The notes below the pieces were generated by a model that saw nothing but the letters and a program-made list of their open reading frames with translations, did not search any database and was not told where the DNA came from. From positions 3,162,001-3,226,000 of the forward strand of contig NZ_CP019236.1 of assembly GCF_001955695.1 (NCBI RefSeq): a DNA stretch of 64,000 nt, read 5' to 3'. The position numbers and the translations under genes were made by a program. Shown piece after piece: positions 1-8,569 of this stretch. Positions within the stretch are counted from its first letter, which is position 1; each line of letters opens with the position of its first letter. The stretch is from Rhodoferax koreense. GTDB taxonomy: Bacteria; Pseudomonadota; Gammaproteobacteria; Burkholderiales; Burkholderiaceae_C.

Positions 1-394
1 CGAACTCCGGCGTATCCTCGAACATGTGGATGAAGCCGTGCAACTCGCGCAGGATGTCGTTCGGGATGTGGCGCGAGGTCTTGGTCTCGCCGTAGACGTA
101 GATCGGCACATCCAGGTTCTTGCGGCGCACTTCCTCGATGAAGTGGCGCAGGTTCAGCACCGCGGGGTCGAGGTCCGGCCCGGGCGAGAACTCCTCGTCG
201 TCGATCGACAGGATGAAGGCGCTGGCACGGCTTTGCTGCTGGGCGAACTGCGAGAGGTCGCCGTAGCTGGTCACGCCCAGGACTTCAAAACCTTCGCTCT
301 CGATGGCCTGGGCCAGGGCGCGGATGCCCAGGCCCGAGGTGTTCTCGGAGCGAAAGTCCTCGTCGATGATGACGATGGGAAAACGAAACTTCAT
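1..394 (-). CDS. Orn/Lys/Arg decarboxylase, N-terminal part (runs off the window)
   Basis: The minus strand opens with MKFRFPIVIIDEDF and stays open for 131 codons to the window edge. This part matches the receiver-like N-terminal wing domain of the PLP-dependent ornithine/lysine/arginine decarboxylases (fold type I, biodegradative type): a short beta strand followed by an Asp-rich DEDF, then IRALAQAIESEGFEV and an acidic IDDEEF segment. The PLP-binding core would lie to the left of base 1 and is not visible, so the substrate cannot be assigned. The start is supported by GGAGG six bases upstream of the ATG. The gene is divergent from the nfeD-like gene, with 137 bases between them. Confidence 0.85.
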   Translation of the reverse strand, partial: MKFRFPIVIIDEDFRSENTSGLGIRALAQAIESEGFEVLGVTSYGDLSQFAQQQSRASAFILSIDDEEFSPGPDLDPAVLNLRHFIEEVRRKNLDVPIYVYGETKTSRHIPNDILRELHGFIHMFEDTPEF

Positions 395-531
395 GGGCGG
401 CCTCCGGCCAGAAAAGTCAAAAGATCAAAACAGGCGCGAAGTGTAAGGAAATAATGTGAATGCTCTTCGGAAGGGCCCGCTTTTGCCCGAAAATGTGGCG
501 TAGCCCACACAACACGCCGACTGGAGACTCC

Positions 532-957
532 ATGGCCGATGCAACGATCTGGTGGCTTGTCGCCGGCGGCGCCATCGTCGCCGAACTGCTCACCGGCACC
601 TTCTACCTGCTGATGCTGGCGCTGGGCTTCGCCGCTGCGGCCATCGCAGCCCACCTGGGTGCCGGGACCGTGCAACAGACCGTGGTAGCCGCGGCCGTCG
701 GCGGCGGCGCGGTGCTGGGTTGGCACCTGCTGCGCGGACGCCGCGCCAATGGCCCGCCGGCGCGCGCCAACCGCAACGTGAACATGGACATCGGCGAGAC
801 CGTGATGGTGGAGGCCTGGTTGCCCGACGGCACGGGCAGTGTCCACTACCGCGGCGCGCGTTGGACCGTGATCCACCGCCCGGGCGTCGTGCCGGTGACC
901 GGCCCGCACCGGGTTGCAGAAGTCATCGGCAACCGGTTGCTGGTCGAGAAGCTCTGA
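532..957 (+). CDS. NfeD-family membrane protein
   Basis: A 141-residue protein with two hydrophobic segments (about residues 5-35 and 45-65) followed by a soluble C-terminal OB-fold-like domain (residues about 85-141, MVEAWLPDGTGSVHYRGARW). This is the short NfeD architecture that accompanies SPFH/stomatin proteins and is thought to help membrane-microdomain organisation or protein quality control. The ATG at 532 follows GGAG, and an earlier in-frame start at 460 would add a non-conserved leader. The next gene starts 49 bases downstream and encodes its usual SPFH partner, so the two are probably one transcript. Confidence 0.85.
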   Translation: MADATIWWLVAGGAIVAELLTGTFYLLMLALGFAAAAIAAHLGAGTVQQTVVAAAVGGGAVLGWHLLRGRRANGPPARANRNVNMDIGETVMVEAWLPDGTGSVHYRGARWTVIHRPGVVPVTGPHRVAEVIGNRLLVEKL

Positions 958-1006
958 TGCCCACCGGCTCGCTCTCATTCTCATTCATCGACTGATCGGA
1001 AGCTTC

Positions 1007-1921
1007 ATGGAAATCGGCCTGGTTCTACTCGTCATCGTGGTGATCTTCATCGCCCGCTCGATTCGCATCGTTCCCCAGCAGAACGCCTGGGTGGTGGAGC
1101 GCCTGGGCAAATACCATGCGACCCTCACACCGGGCCTGAACCTTCTGGTGCCCTTCGTCGACCGCGTGGGCTACAAGCACAGCCTGAAGGAAATACCGCT
1201 CGACATCCCGAGCCAGGTCTGCATCACGCGCGACAACACCCAGCTCCAGGTGGACGGCATCCTGTATTTCCAGGTGACCGACGCCATGCGCGCGAGTTAC
1301 GGCTCGTCCAACTACATCATGGCCATCTCGCAGCTGGCGCAGACCTCTTTGCGCAGCGTGATCGGCAAGCTCGAATTGGACAAGACCTTCGAGGAGCGCG
1401 ACATCATCAACGCCCAGGTGGTGGCCGCCATCGACGAAGCCGCGCTGAACTGGGGCGTGAAGGTCCTGCGTTACGAAATCAAGGACCTCACGCCGCCCAA
1501 GGAAATCCTGCATGCCATGCAGGCCCAGATCACCGCCGAACGCGAGAAGCGCGCGCTGATCGCTGCCTCGGAAGGCCGGCGCCAGGAACAGATCAACATC
1601 GCCACCGGCGAACGCGAGGCCTTCATCGCTCGCTCCGAAGGCGAGAAACAGGCCGTGATCAACAAGGCGCAGGGCGAGGCTGCTTCCATTCTCGCCGTGG
1701 CCCAAGCCAATGCCGAGGCCATCGAACGCGTGGCCGCCGCCATCCGCCAGCCCGGAGGCGAACAGGCCGTGCAGTTGAAGGTGGCCGAGAAAGCCGTCGA
1801 AGCCTACAGTCGCGTGGCGAGCGACGCCACGACCACCCTCATCGTGCCGAGCAACATGACCGAAGTCTCCGCACTCATCGCCTCGGCGATGAAGATGGTG
1901 CAGGCCAACAAGACGGCGTGA
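1007..1921 (+). CDS. SPFH/stomatin-like (paraslipin, QmcA-type) membrane protein
   Basis: A 304-residue protein with one N-terminal membrane anchor (residues about 2-18, IGLVLLVIVVIFIARSIRI). The SPFH/band-7 domain follows (VPQQNAWVVERLGKYHATL, then DIPSQVCITRDN). A long Ala/Glu-rich helical region around residues 170-260 (REKRALIAASEGRRQEQIN) is typical of oligomerising paraslipins. Such proteins form ring or cage assemblies in the inner membrane and usually pair with NfeD, as here. The ATG at 1007 was preferred over the upstream in-frame ATG at 914 because the latter overlaps nfeD and adds non-conserved residues. Confidence 0.9.
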   Translation: MEIGLVLLVIVVIFIARSIRIVPQQNAWVVERLGKYHATLTPGLNLLVPFVDRVGYKHSLKEIPLDIPSQVCITRDNTQLQVDGILYFQVTDAMRASYGSSNYIMAISQLAQTSLRSVIGKLELDKTFEERDIINAQVVAAIDEAALNWGVKVLRYEIKDLTPPKEILHAMQAQITAEREKRALIAASEGRRQEQINIATGEREAFIARSEGEKQAVINKAQGEAASILAVAQANAEAIERVAAAIRQPGGEQAVQLKVAEKAVEAYSRVASDATTTLIVPSNMTEVSALIASAMKMVQANKTA

Positions 1922-1926
1922 GCGGC

Positions 1927-2340
1927 ATGAGCGATCCGTTCGACAACGAAGAAAGGCCAGTCATGGAACACAATGTCCTGGGCTCCGAACTCGTGCCCTG
2001 CTCCTACGACCCGCTGACCGGCTACTTCCGCGATGGCTGTTGCAATACCGACGACAGCGACCGCGGCGCCCACGTCATCTGCACCAAGGTCACGGCCGAG
2101 TTTCTTGCGTTCTCCAAGGCCCGCGGCAACGACCTGAGCACGCCCCAGCCGGCCTGGCGTTTCAGCGGCCTGAACCCCGGCGACCGCTGGTGCCTTTGCG
2201 CCAACCGCTGGAAGGAAGCCTTCGAAGCGGGCTGCGCTCCATTGGTGGTGCTCGAATCCACCCACATCAAGGCGTTGGAGTTTGTCCTGCTCGAAGATTT
2301 GGAACGCCATGCCGCGCCGAGCCGCAATGCGTCTTTCTGA
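1927..2340 (+). CDS. DUF2237 family protein
   Basis: The protein carries the DUF2237 signature NVLGSELVPCSYDPLTGY, then GCCNTDDSDRGAH and CTKVTAEFLAFSKARGNDLS. The family is widespread in proteobacteria with no known reaction; the conserved Cys pair and the WCLCA motif suggest metal or thiol chemistry, which is inference. There are three possible starts: GTG at 1918 (overlapping the SPFH stop), ATG at 1927, and ATG at 1963. The last is preceded by AAAGG at good spacing and lies directly before the conserved domain, so the true protein may be only about 125 residues. It is probably co-transcribed with the SPFH gene. Confidence 0.8.
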   Translation: MSDPFDNEERPVMEHNVLGSELVPCSYDPLTGYFRDGCCNTDDSDRGAHVICTKVTAEFLAFSKARGNDLSTPQPAWRFSGLNPGDRWCLCANRWKEAFEAGCAPLVVLESTHIKALEFVLLEDLERHAAPSRNASF

Positions 2341-2341
2341 C

Positions 2342-2350
2342 TGCTATAAT
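2342..2350 (+). promoter_or_regulatory. Extended -10 promoter of tRNA-Ser
   Basis: TGcTATAAT is a perfect -10 hexamer with the extended TGn element, ending 10 bases before the tRNA 5' end. No good -35 is seen at 17 bases, which is normal for extended -10 promoters. Confidence 0.65.
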
Positions 2351-2360
2351 TTGAGGCTAA

Positions 2361-2451
2361 GGAACGGTGGATGAGTGGTTTAAGTCGCACGCCTGGAAAG
2401 CGTGTGAGGGTTAATAGCCCTCCGCGGGTTCGAATCCCGCCTGTTCCGCCA
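2361..2451 (+). tRNA. tRNA-Ser(GGA)
   Basis: Cloverleaf read by eye: acceptor stem GGAACGG pairs with CTGTTCC (one G-T), the anticodon stem CACGC/GCGTG encloses loop CTGGAAA with anticodon GGA, a long class II variable arm lies around 2405-2424, and the T loop is GGTTCGAATCC. A genomic CCA is encoded. The long variable arm and the anticodon agree on serine (UCC/UCU codons). Confidence 0.96.
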
Positions 2452-2458
2452 AAAAGTC

Positions 2459-2485
2459 AAAAAAGCGCCCCATGGGCGCTTTTTT
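2459..2485 (+). terminator. Rho-independent terminator after tRNA-Ser
   Basis: AGCGCCC-CAT-GGGCGCT forms a 7 bp GC-rich stem flanked by six A and six T residues. The A and T runs could let it act in both directions, but the only gene ending here is the tRNA. Confidence 0.9.
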
Positions 2486-2528
2486 CTTGGGCCGATTGCA
2501 TTGTGCACGAGCGAATTTGAAGGTTTCG

Positions 2529-3074
2529 ATGGATAACCCAGCCACCCCCATGCTCGACAACACCATCCTGGACAGCCAGGCCCGCCTCGCGGAACTGAAG
2601 CGCCTTCTCGTCATGGATACTGCGGATGAGGTGTGTTACGACGATCTCACCCGTCTTGCCGCCCAGATCTGCGACACGCCGATCGCGCTGATTTCATTGA
2701 TCGATGACAAGCGGCAGTGGTTCAAGTCCAGGGTCGGTCTTCTCGCAAGGCAAACCCCTCGGGAGTTCGCTTTTTGCGCGCATGCGGTAGCTGCGCACCG
2801 GTCGCTGCTGGTGGAGGACGCTGCCAGCGATCCCAGATTCCAACACAATCCACTGGTCACGGGCGAGCCGGGCATCCGGTTCTATGCCGGCGCATTGTTG
2901 ATGACCCGCAATGGCCAGGCTTTGGGCACACTGTGTGTGATCGACCGCAAGCCGCGCACCCTGACCGCCAACCAGATGGAACAGTTGGAATTCATGGCGC
3001 GCCAGGTGGTGGAGATGCTGGAGTTGCGGGCACAGCAGTACGGCGCGCCGCCGGCCCCAGGTCAGGCCGGCTGA
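2529..3074 (+). CDS. GAF domain protein
   Basis: A 181-residue protein that is almost entirely one GAF domain: LTRLAAQICDTPIALISLID, then WFKSRVGL, FCAHAV and GTLCVIDRKPR, ending in an amphipathic helix (QLEFMARQVVEMLELRAQQ) that commonly acts as a signalling or dimer helix. No kinase, GGDEF or HTH output domain is attached, so this is a stand-alone sensor module; the ligand is unknown. The start at 2529 has AAGG upstream, and an earlier in-frame ATG at 2472 lies inside the tRNA terminator. It converges on tssJ. Confidence 0.85.
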   Translation: MDNPATPMLDNTILDSQARLAELKRLLVMDTADEVCYDDLTRLAAQICDTPIALISLIDDKRQWFKSRVGLLARQTPREFAFCAHAVAAHRSLLVEDAASDPRFQHNPLVTGEPGIRFYAGALLMTRNGQALGTLCVIDRKPRTLTANQMEQLEFMARQVVEMLELRAQQYGAPPAPGQAG

Positions 3075-3129
3075 GCGGCCTCGTAGAAAGGAGAGCCGCC
3101 CGAGGATCGCTGGCGCACCCTGTACCGCG

Positions 3130-3804
3130 CTATTTCACGGGCGGCTTCGGCAGGGCGTTCACCATTTCGCCTACCGTCGGACCACCGCCTCGCGCCGATG
3201 GTCGGACCTCATCCGCCGGCCCTGGATCCAACCCGTTTTTCGACTCCTCGGCATGTTGCATGGCAGGTTTGCCGGCCAGTTCGTCGGTGATCTGCAGCGC
3301 ATTGGCATGCAGGTCGACCTTCAGCCTCACCTTGTTGGCCGGCATCACCATGCGGTACCAGCTTTGCTCGACCGCCGGCGGCAGGCGGTGCACCAGGCGC
3401 CATGTGGCGTTGGGCAGGTCGCGGTAGCCGGCGAACACGCCGATGGCGGTGGTTTCCGGGTTTGACTTGCGTACGATCTGCCGGGTTTCGCCGGGCCGCA
3501 GGATGAACTGGTCCACTGCCAGCAGGTCCGCGCCGAGCACCGCCTTGTCGGTGTTCTGCAGTGCGAAGAACGCCGCCTCCTGGAAGGACACGTCCGACTT
3601 CAGTTCATAGATGCGCAACAACACCGGTGCGCCACGGCCCTTGATGTCGGTGTTGAGGTCGGCATCGGCGCTGATGGCAATGTTCAGCCGAGCCGGCTCC
3701 TTCTGTGCGGGGGCCTCGTTGCCGCCGCCGAGCACGCTGCAGGCTGCCAGCACAAAGGGCATCAGGCATGGGCCGATCAGCCTTCGGATGGGGTGGGTGG
3801 ACAT
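3130..3804 (-). CDS. tssJ: T6SS outer-membrane lipoprotein TssJ
   Basis: A 224-residue lipoprotein with a signal peptide and lipobox LAAC-S (Cys22). The TssJ/VasD/SciN domain follows: LNIAISADADLNTDIKGRG, PVLLRIYELKS and RLKVDLHANALQI. TssJ anchors the TssJLM membrane complex at the outer membrane and binds the periplasmic end of TssM. The C-terminal 35 residues are a Pro/Gly-rich tail beyond the usual domain. The start at 3804 has GAGGAAACC upstream, and the longer in-frame start at 3858 would hide the signal peptide. It is the last gene of the T6SS operon. Confidence 0.93.
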   Translation of the reverse strand: MSTHPIRRLIGPCLMPFVLAACSVLGGGNEAPAQKEPARLNIAISADADLNTDIKGRGAPVLLRIYELKSDVSFQEAAFFALQNTDKAVLGADLLAVDQFILRPGETRQIVRKSNPETTAIGVFAGYRDLPNATWRLVHRLPPAVEQSWYRMVMPANKVRLKVDLHANALQITDELAGKPAMQHAEESKNGLDPGPADEVRPSARGGGPTVGEMVNALPKPPVK

Positions 3805-3854
3805 GGTTTCCTCCATGAGGGCGGTGCTTGGACGACGGGTGGGCGCAAACGATT

Positions 3855-4481
3855 TCATAGGCGGCGCATGGCGGGCGACTTGGGCGCGGGGAGTACACGC
3901 CTGCGCGGCGGCGCCCGAGCCGGCAAGTCGGGTGGCAAGGCGTCGATCTCCGCATCGCTGAGTTCGCGCGCCGGCGCCTCTTCGATCGCCGCAGGCGCGG
4001 GCGCCGCCAGTGGCTTCGATGAAAGTTCGGGTGGCCGCGCCGAAGGCGCTGCGGATGGGCGAGGCTGCATGGGCGCCAGCGACGGGCGCGGCACCGACGG
4101 CGTGGTGGGCGTCGCGCCGGCCGGCGGCGTTACGTCAGCACGTGGCACTGTCTGCGATTTCAGGAAGTCGTCGAGCAACGCCACCTGCGCCGCGGCGAAC
4201 GCGGCGAGGCCGTGCTGCTGCTGCGTGTGCCATTGGGAGAGCATCTCCCGCGTGCCGGCGTGGGCTTTGGCCGTGGCTTCGCGATGTTGCCTCAACAGGT
4301 TGTGAATTTCAGGCAGGAGCGGATCGCCGTCGGGCGCCCGCGCCCTGTCCTCGGTGGACATTTCGCCGACGGTGCGCCCCAGGCCCAGTCGCCAGACGAT
4401 GGCCGCACCAACCAGCACACCCGCCAGGCCCGCCAGGCCCGCCAGGAAGCAGGCCAGGCCGATCGCCATCGTCTCACCCAT
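3855..4481 (-). CDS. Unknown T6SS-operon membrane protein with Pro/Ala-rich tail
   Basis: I do not recognise a family. The 208-residue protein has one N-terminal membrane helix (residues about 6-31, a run of AGLAGLAG and VGAAIVWRL). A helical part follows (residues 55-115, including LLRQHREATAKAHAGTREM), then about 80 residues rich in Pro and Ala, and a basic end. It overlaps the end of tssA by 8 bases and lies 50 bases before tssJ, so it is firmly in the operon. GGAGG five bases before ATG 4481 decides the start over GTG 4487. Its position beside tssJ suggests a role near the membrane complex, which is inference only. Confidence 0.75.
   Translation of the reverse strand: MGETMAIGLACFLAGLAGLAGVLVGAAIVWRLGLGRTVGEMSTEDRARAPDGDPLLPEIHNLLRQHREATAKAHAGTREMLSQWHTQQQHGLAAFAAAQVALLDDFLKSQTVPRADVTPPAGATPTTPSVPRPSLAPMQPRPSAAPSARPPELSSKPLAAPAPAAIEEAPARELSDAEIDALPPDLPARAPPRRRVLPAPKSPAMRRL
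4420..4446. repeat. Three perfect tandem copies of a 9-base unit
   Basis: cccgccagg is repeated three times with no mismatch. On the minus strand it encodes the LAG repeats in the membrane helix of the unknown T6SS gene. Gain or loss of a unit would keep the frame. Confidence 0.9.
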
Positions 4482-5496
4482 GATCACCTCCCGTGCCGTC
4501 TTCGGTTTCGGCGTCCCATTGCTGCAGCAACTCCGGCGGGATGCAACCCGCCACCTGTGAAAAGCGTTTGCCCACCAGGCGCTCGGCCTGTTTCAGCAGA
4601 ACCGCCACGGGGCTGCTTGGCTCATGCCGCTCGAACCAGTGACGTGCCCCGCGGATGCTGGCCAGCACTTCGGTGCGGCCCTGCGTTGCTGGGCCACCTG
4701 CAGGTGATTTGGAAAATGCCGGCGAACCAGGGGCGATCACCGGAGCGACCGCGACGACGGGGGGAGCGGGCGCCGCCTGTGCCTGGTCGACGAACGGGCG
4801 CAATGCCCGGCTCAGCGGAACGAGAGACGGGGCGTCGTCACCGAGTTGCGCCTTGGCCCAGGCATCGATGTCGGAGACGTGGCGGGCGGCTTCGGCCAGG
4901 CAGTCGATCGTCGTTTCGTCACGGCCGGGCGGCGCGCCGTGCGCAGCCACACGCAACGCCGCCAACTGCCGGCTCACGGCACCCGGGCTCAGCGCCTGCG
5001 GCACGGGCGGTACCGCAAACGCGCGCTCCACGTCGCGCACCGTGAGGCGCAGCGCGGTGTTGTGCGCTACCACGATCTCCCACACGTCGCCGAGCAGGCC
5101 TTCGGCATCGGCCAAAGCGGCCAAGGCGTTGGCGCGGACCGCAGGCTCGCGCTCGCCGTCGAGCACGATCTGCGGGTGCACGGCATCGGGCCAGGCATGC
5201 AGCACCTGGCTGAGCGCGCCCAGCGACTGCGCGAGGCCGGGCGCCTGGGCCAGCCGCGTGCGGGCGCGGCACAGCCAGACCAGCAGGTTGATGTCGTGGC
5301 TGCGCAGCAGCAGCCGTCGGCAATCGCGTTCGATCTCGGCCCAGTTGGGCGGCTCCGCGAGACCGACGAAGCTGCCATATTGCGCATCCGCGCGCGGCAC
5401 CATGCGTGCCAGCAGTACGGCGAATTCGTGGTCGTATTCGAGGTTCGGGCCACACGGTTCGAACTCGCTGATGGGGACGGGGACGGGGGTGTTCAT
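4474..5496 (-). CDS. tssA: T6SS baseplate/sheath-assembly protein TssA
   Basis: A 340-residue protein with an N-terminal ImpA_N domain (residues about 1-130: ISEFEPCGPNLEYDHEF, LLLRSHDINLLVWLCRA). A middle helical region and an Ala/Pro linker around residue 245 follow, then a C-terminal segment with RGARHWFERHEPSSPVAVLL, the usual TssA C-terminal signature. TssA coordinates baseplate recruitment and tail-sheath growth. The length fits the short TssA class, which often occurs together with TagJ, as it does here. The start has GAGGTC upstream, and the gene overlaps tssG by 4 bases. Confidence 0.93.
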   Translation of the reverse strand: MNTPVPVPISEFEPCGPNLEYDHEFAVLLARMVPRADAQYGSFVGLAEPPNWAEIERDCRRLLLRSHDINLLVWLCRARTRLAQAPGLAQSLGALSQVLHAWPDAVHPQIVLDGEREPAVRANALAALADAEGLLGDVWEIVVAHNTALRLTVRDVERAFAVPPVPQALSPGAVSRQLAALRVAAHGAPPGRDETTIDCLAEAARHVSDIDAWAKAQLGDDAPSLVPLSRALRPFVDQAQAAPAPPVVAVAPVIAPGSPAFSKSPAGGPATQGRTEVLASIRGARHWFERHEPSSPVAVLLKQAERLVGKRFSQVAGCIPPELLQQWDAETEDGTGGDHG

Positions 5497-6680
5497 GCGG
5501 ACCTCGTTGGATGCCGTTGGGAGTCGACGTAGCGCTCGGGCTCGAAGACCATGCCCACGGCATAGTCGGGCGCCTGAGCGGTGCGCGCCTGGCGCGGGCT
5601 GGGACTCGTGCGCCTGCCCGGCGGCATCGCCGCCGCAGAGGCGTCGCCCAGCCAGGTCGACCAGCCGAGCCTTTCGCCGTCGCCGAGCCTGGCCGGCGGC
5701 GCGTTGACGTGGCGCACGCGCAATTCGACCTCCCAGACGAATTCGTAGCCGATGAAGCCACGCACCCATTCGATGAGCAGCGGCAGATCGCGGCCCTGTG
5801 GCGTGAAGCGCAGGTATTGCTGCAGCGACAAGGGCCCCAGCACCAGGCGGAACTTGTTCTGGCGATCGGCCACCACATCCCCCGCGATCGCTCCCCCGCC
5901 CAGCATGCTCGAGGTGCGCGGCAGGCCGAGACGGCTCTGGTCGGCTGCGTCGATGCGGATCCAGTGCATCACGAATTCCTGCAACTGCACCGGCACGGCG
6001 AAGAACTTGGCCAGGGTCTGCGTCAGGCCGTCCGGATTGCGGGCTTCCCGGCTCAAGTGGGTGGAAGCGGCCAGCCGCGCATGGGCCGGCAGTACCGAAT
6101 CCCGGATTTCAAGCGGGTCATGGCCCGTGAGCCGGGCCACGTAGGCGCTGAAGGTTTCGTCCTCGGCGCGATCCAGGCCGGCCGCGGCCTGGGCCTGGGC
6201 CCAGGCGCGGTACATGTGGGTCAGGTAACGATGGTGGAAGACGTCGAGGAAATCGGCCAGCGTGCTGTCGTTGAAGTTCTCGGTGCGCTCGCGCACCAGT
6301 TCCGTGTAGTGCAGCGGCAGCGGACCGTTCGGGCCGAGCATGCCGAGCCCGTAGACGCGCACCGCGGGCAGGTCCGGCTGGTTGCCGGCGCGTACCGGCG
6401 GCGTGCCGGTCTCAGGCCCGGGCAGGTAGACCTCGGCGATCTCGCGCGGCGCAAAGCTCAGCGCGGCCGTCTGTCCCAGGCGGAAAGGCTCCTGCTGCGG
6501 ACGGCTGGCCAGGCCGATGCGCGGTTGCGGCGACGCGGGGCTTGGGCTCACGGCCATGCGGCGCAGCAAGGTGGTGAAGCCGAATTTCCACGGCGCAGCC
6601 CTCAGCCGGCGCAACAGCGACGGCATGCCGTCCCCAGCCGGAGGGATGTCCGGATCGAGGTGCCTGGTCTCGTTCTTCAC
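5493..6680 (-). CDS. tssG: T6SS baseplate protein TssG
   Basis: A 395-residue TssG/VasB family baseplate wedge protein: MPSLLRRLRAAPWKFGFTTL near the start, then a long conserved body with FNDSTLADFLDVFHHRYL and PLSLQQYLRFTPQGRDL. It forms the wedge with TssE, TssF and TssK. The start is GTG at 6680, sharing a GTGA overlap with the tssF stop, so translation is probably coupled. A later ATG (MPSLLRR, 18 codons in) is an alternative. Confidence 0.93.
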   Translation of the reverse strand: MKNETRHLDPDIPPAGDGMPSLLRRLRAAPWKFGFTTLLRRMAVSPSPASPQPRIGLASRPQQEPFRLGQTAALSFAPREIAEVYLPGPETGTPPVRAGNQPDLPAVRVYGLGMLGPNGPLPLHYTELVRERTENFNDSTLADFLDVFHHRYLTHMYRAWAQAQAAAGLDRAEDETFSAYVARLTGHDPLEIRDSVLPAHARLAASTHLSREARNPDGLTQTLAKFFAVPVQLQEFVMHWIRIDAADQSRLGLPRTSSMLGGGAIAGDVVADRQNKFRLVLGPLSLQQYLRFTPQGRDLPLLIEWVRGFIGYEFVWEVELRVRHVNAPPARLGDGERLGWSTWLGDASAAAMPPGRRTSPSPRQARTAQAPDYAVGMVFEPERYVDSQRHPTRSA

Positions 6681-8557
6681 ACGATCCCCCGCCCGCCCAT
6701 GCGTACCGGCCAGCGAGCGATCTCGCCGCGCTGCATCGATTCGAGCGCCGTCTGCGTGAACACGTTGATGCTGACGTGCCGCGCCAGATAGTGCTCGAGC
6801 ACCAGCCCGAACAGGTACGGGCTGGTGCCCGAGAAGCCCTCCTCGTCCACGCTGAGCGTGCACAACACCCCGCGGCCGTAGATCAGTGGGCCCGCGCCCG
6901 GCAGTCGCCGTGTGACGGGCTCGGTGCGCGAGCCGATCAGGCTCTCGATCTGGCGGCGCTGCACGTCGTTGTCGGCCGCCACGAAGAGCCGCAGCATGTC
7001 GCGCAAGGCCTGCGCGCCCTCACGATGCGACAGTTCGGTCAGCGGCAGGTGGTTGAAGCCGAGCTGGCGGATGAGCCGCCAGGCGATCTCCCGCTGCGCG
7101 AACGGTGACGACGGGATGCTCGGCGGGCGGATCAACCCGACGCCGACGACCGGAATCGAATCGGCCACGGCCAGGTCCGAGCGACCATTGCGAGGCACCA
7201 GGCAAGGCAGGTCGCGATTGGTCAGCAAGGCCTTGACCGACAGGTAGCGCATGGCTTCGGCATAGGGGGCCTCGTGCTGATCGACCAGGGACAGGAAAAC
7301 CTCCGTACCGACATACGGCGTGCGCGTGCCGTACTTGCGTGCCGTGTCCGAGGCCATGCGCAACTCGCGCCGAACCGAGAAGTACCGACCGTAGTTGCCC
7401 TCGTCCTCGTTCAGCGTCTGGTACAGCGGGCGAAACGCCAGCGCAGCCGTGGTCTGCGCCTGCTGGCCGGTGATCGCCTGCACCGCATAGACCTCGAAAT
7501 CGAGCGGGCGGGAACGGTCGGGCACGAGATGGAATTCCGGGTCGGCGGTGTTGAGTTCGATGCGGTCGGTGCGGCGCTCGAACAGGTTCACCACCGGTGT
7601 GCAGAACAGCCCGAACTGCCCCGCGTCGACCACCGCACCCAGCGCGCCGGGAGGCTTGGTCAGGAGCACCACGATTTCCGCTTCGCTGGCCTGCAGCCGT
7701 GAAAGGCCTCCGGCCAACCCGGTCAGCGTGAAGAAGTAGAACCGCTCGGGGCACGCGAAATATTCATGCAGCAGGTTGTGCCCATGGAAGGTGTTCCATT
7801 CCAGCGGCAGCAGGCCCTGCCCCGGCGCCAGCCCTTCGTAGACCAGGGCGCGTTCCGTCACCACATGGGGACGGGACGAAAGCTGGCCCGGCTCGCCCGT
7901 GAAGCTGGCCACCGCCGAGGTATGCAGCAACTCGAACAGGTGCGAGGCGAGCTGGGGATTGCCCATGAGGTAGATCGGCAGCCGGTCCAGCCCGGCCAGG
8001 CTGTCGAAGCGACGTTCGCCGACCATGCGCAGCCGCAGGCGCAGCGCGCCCCGCACATGCACCTGCGGCGGCAAATGGCGCTCCAGCCCGTGGATGTCGG
8101 GCGGCGCGCCGGTGAGCTTGGCCTCGACGATCTCGATCGGCCACAGCGTCACGTCCTGGCTGGAGCGGAATTCGCACGGGGTTTCCTCGCCGACGGGTAC
8201 CTTGGCATGAAATGCCGTGCCGCGCGGCACGACGAAGCCTCGGGACAAGTCGCCCTCGTTCACGTTGGGATTGAGCTGCGCCACCGCCATCGACGGCGTG
8301 GGGCTCAGGTAGTTGGGATAGAGCACCTCCAGCAGCCGCTGGGTGAAGCGCGGAAACTCCGCATCCAGCTTGATCTGCATGCGCGCGGACAGGAAGCTGA
8401 AGGACTCGATGAGCCGCTCCACGTACGGGTCGTCGACCTCGATGCCATGCAGCCCCAGGCGCCGCGCGATCTTGGGATGGGCCGCGGCGAACTCGGCAGC
8501 GGCCTCGCGTACGTAGAGGAGCTCCTTGTTGTAGTAGTCGAGGAGTTGCGGATCCAT
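6677..8557 (-). CDS. tssF: T6SS baseplate protein TssF
   Basis: A 626-residue TssF/VasA protein, the usual size. It starts MDPQLLDYYNKELLYVREAA and carries the N-terminal family hallmarks DPYVERLIESFSFLSARM and FPRFTQRLLEVLYPNYL. It is the main wedge subunit of the T6SS baseplate, homologous to phage T4 gp6. The start has GGAGAAC upstream and lies 12 bases after tssE. Confidence 0.96.
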   Translation of the reverse strand: MDPQLLDYYNKELLYVREAAAEFAAAHPKIARRLGLHGIEVDDPYVERLIESFSFLSARMQIKLDAEFPRFTQRLLEVLYPNYLSPTPSMAVAQLNPNVNEGDLSRGFVVPRGTAFHAKVPVGEETPCEFRSSQDVTLWPIEIVEAKLTGAPPDIHGLERHLPPQVHVRGALRLRLRMVGERRFDSLAGLDRLPIYLMGNPQLASHLFELLHTSAVASFTGEPGQLSSRPHVVTERALVYEGLAPGQGLLPLEWNTFHGHNLLHEYFACPERFYFFTLTGLAGGLSRLQASEAEIVVLLTKPPGALGAVVDAGQFGLFCTPVVNLFERRTDRIELNTADPEFHLVPDRSRPLDFEVYAVQAITGQQAQTTAALAFRPLYQTLNEDEGNYGRYFSVRRELRMASDTARKYGTRTPYVGTEVFLSLVDQHEAPYAEAMRYLSVKALLTNRDLPCLVPRNGRSDLAVADSIPVVGVGLIRPPSIPSSPFAQREIAWRLIRQLGFNHLPLTELSHREGAQALRDMLRLFVAADNDVQRRQIESLIGSRTEPVTRRLPGAGPLIYGRGVLCTLSVDEEGFSGTSPYLFGLVLEHYLARHVSINVFTQTALESMQRGEIARWPVRMGGRGIV

Positions 8558-8569
8558 GGTGTTCTCCAG

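Noticed and set aside
3075..3129. Possible terminator between the GAF gene and tssJ
   Set aside because: Only 5 bp stems (GCGGC/GCCGC, CCTCG/CGAGG) without a T-run can be drawn, so there is too little support to list it.
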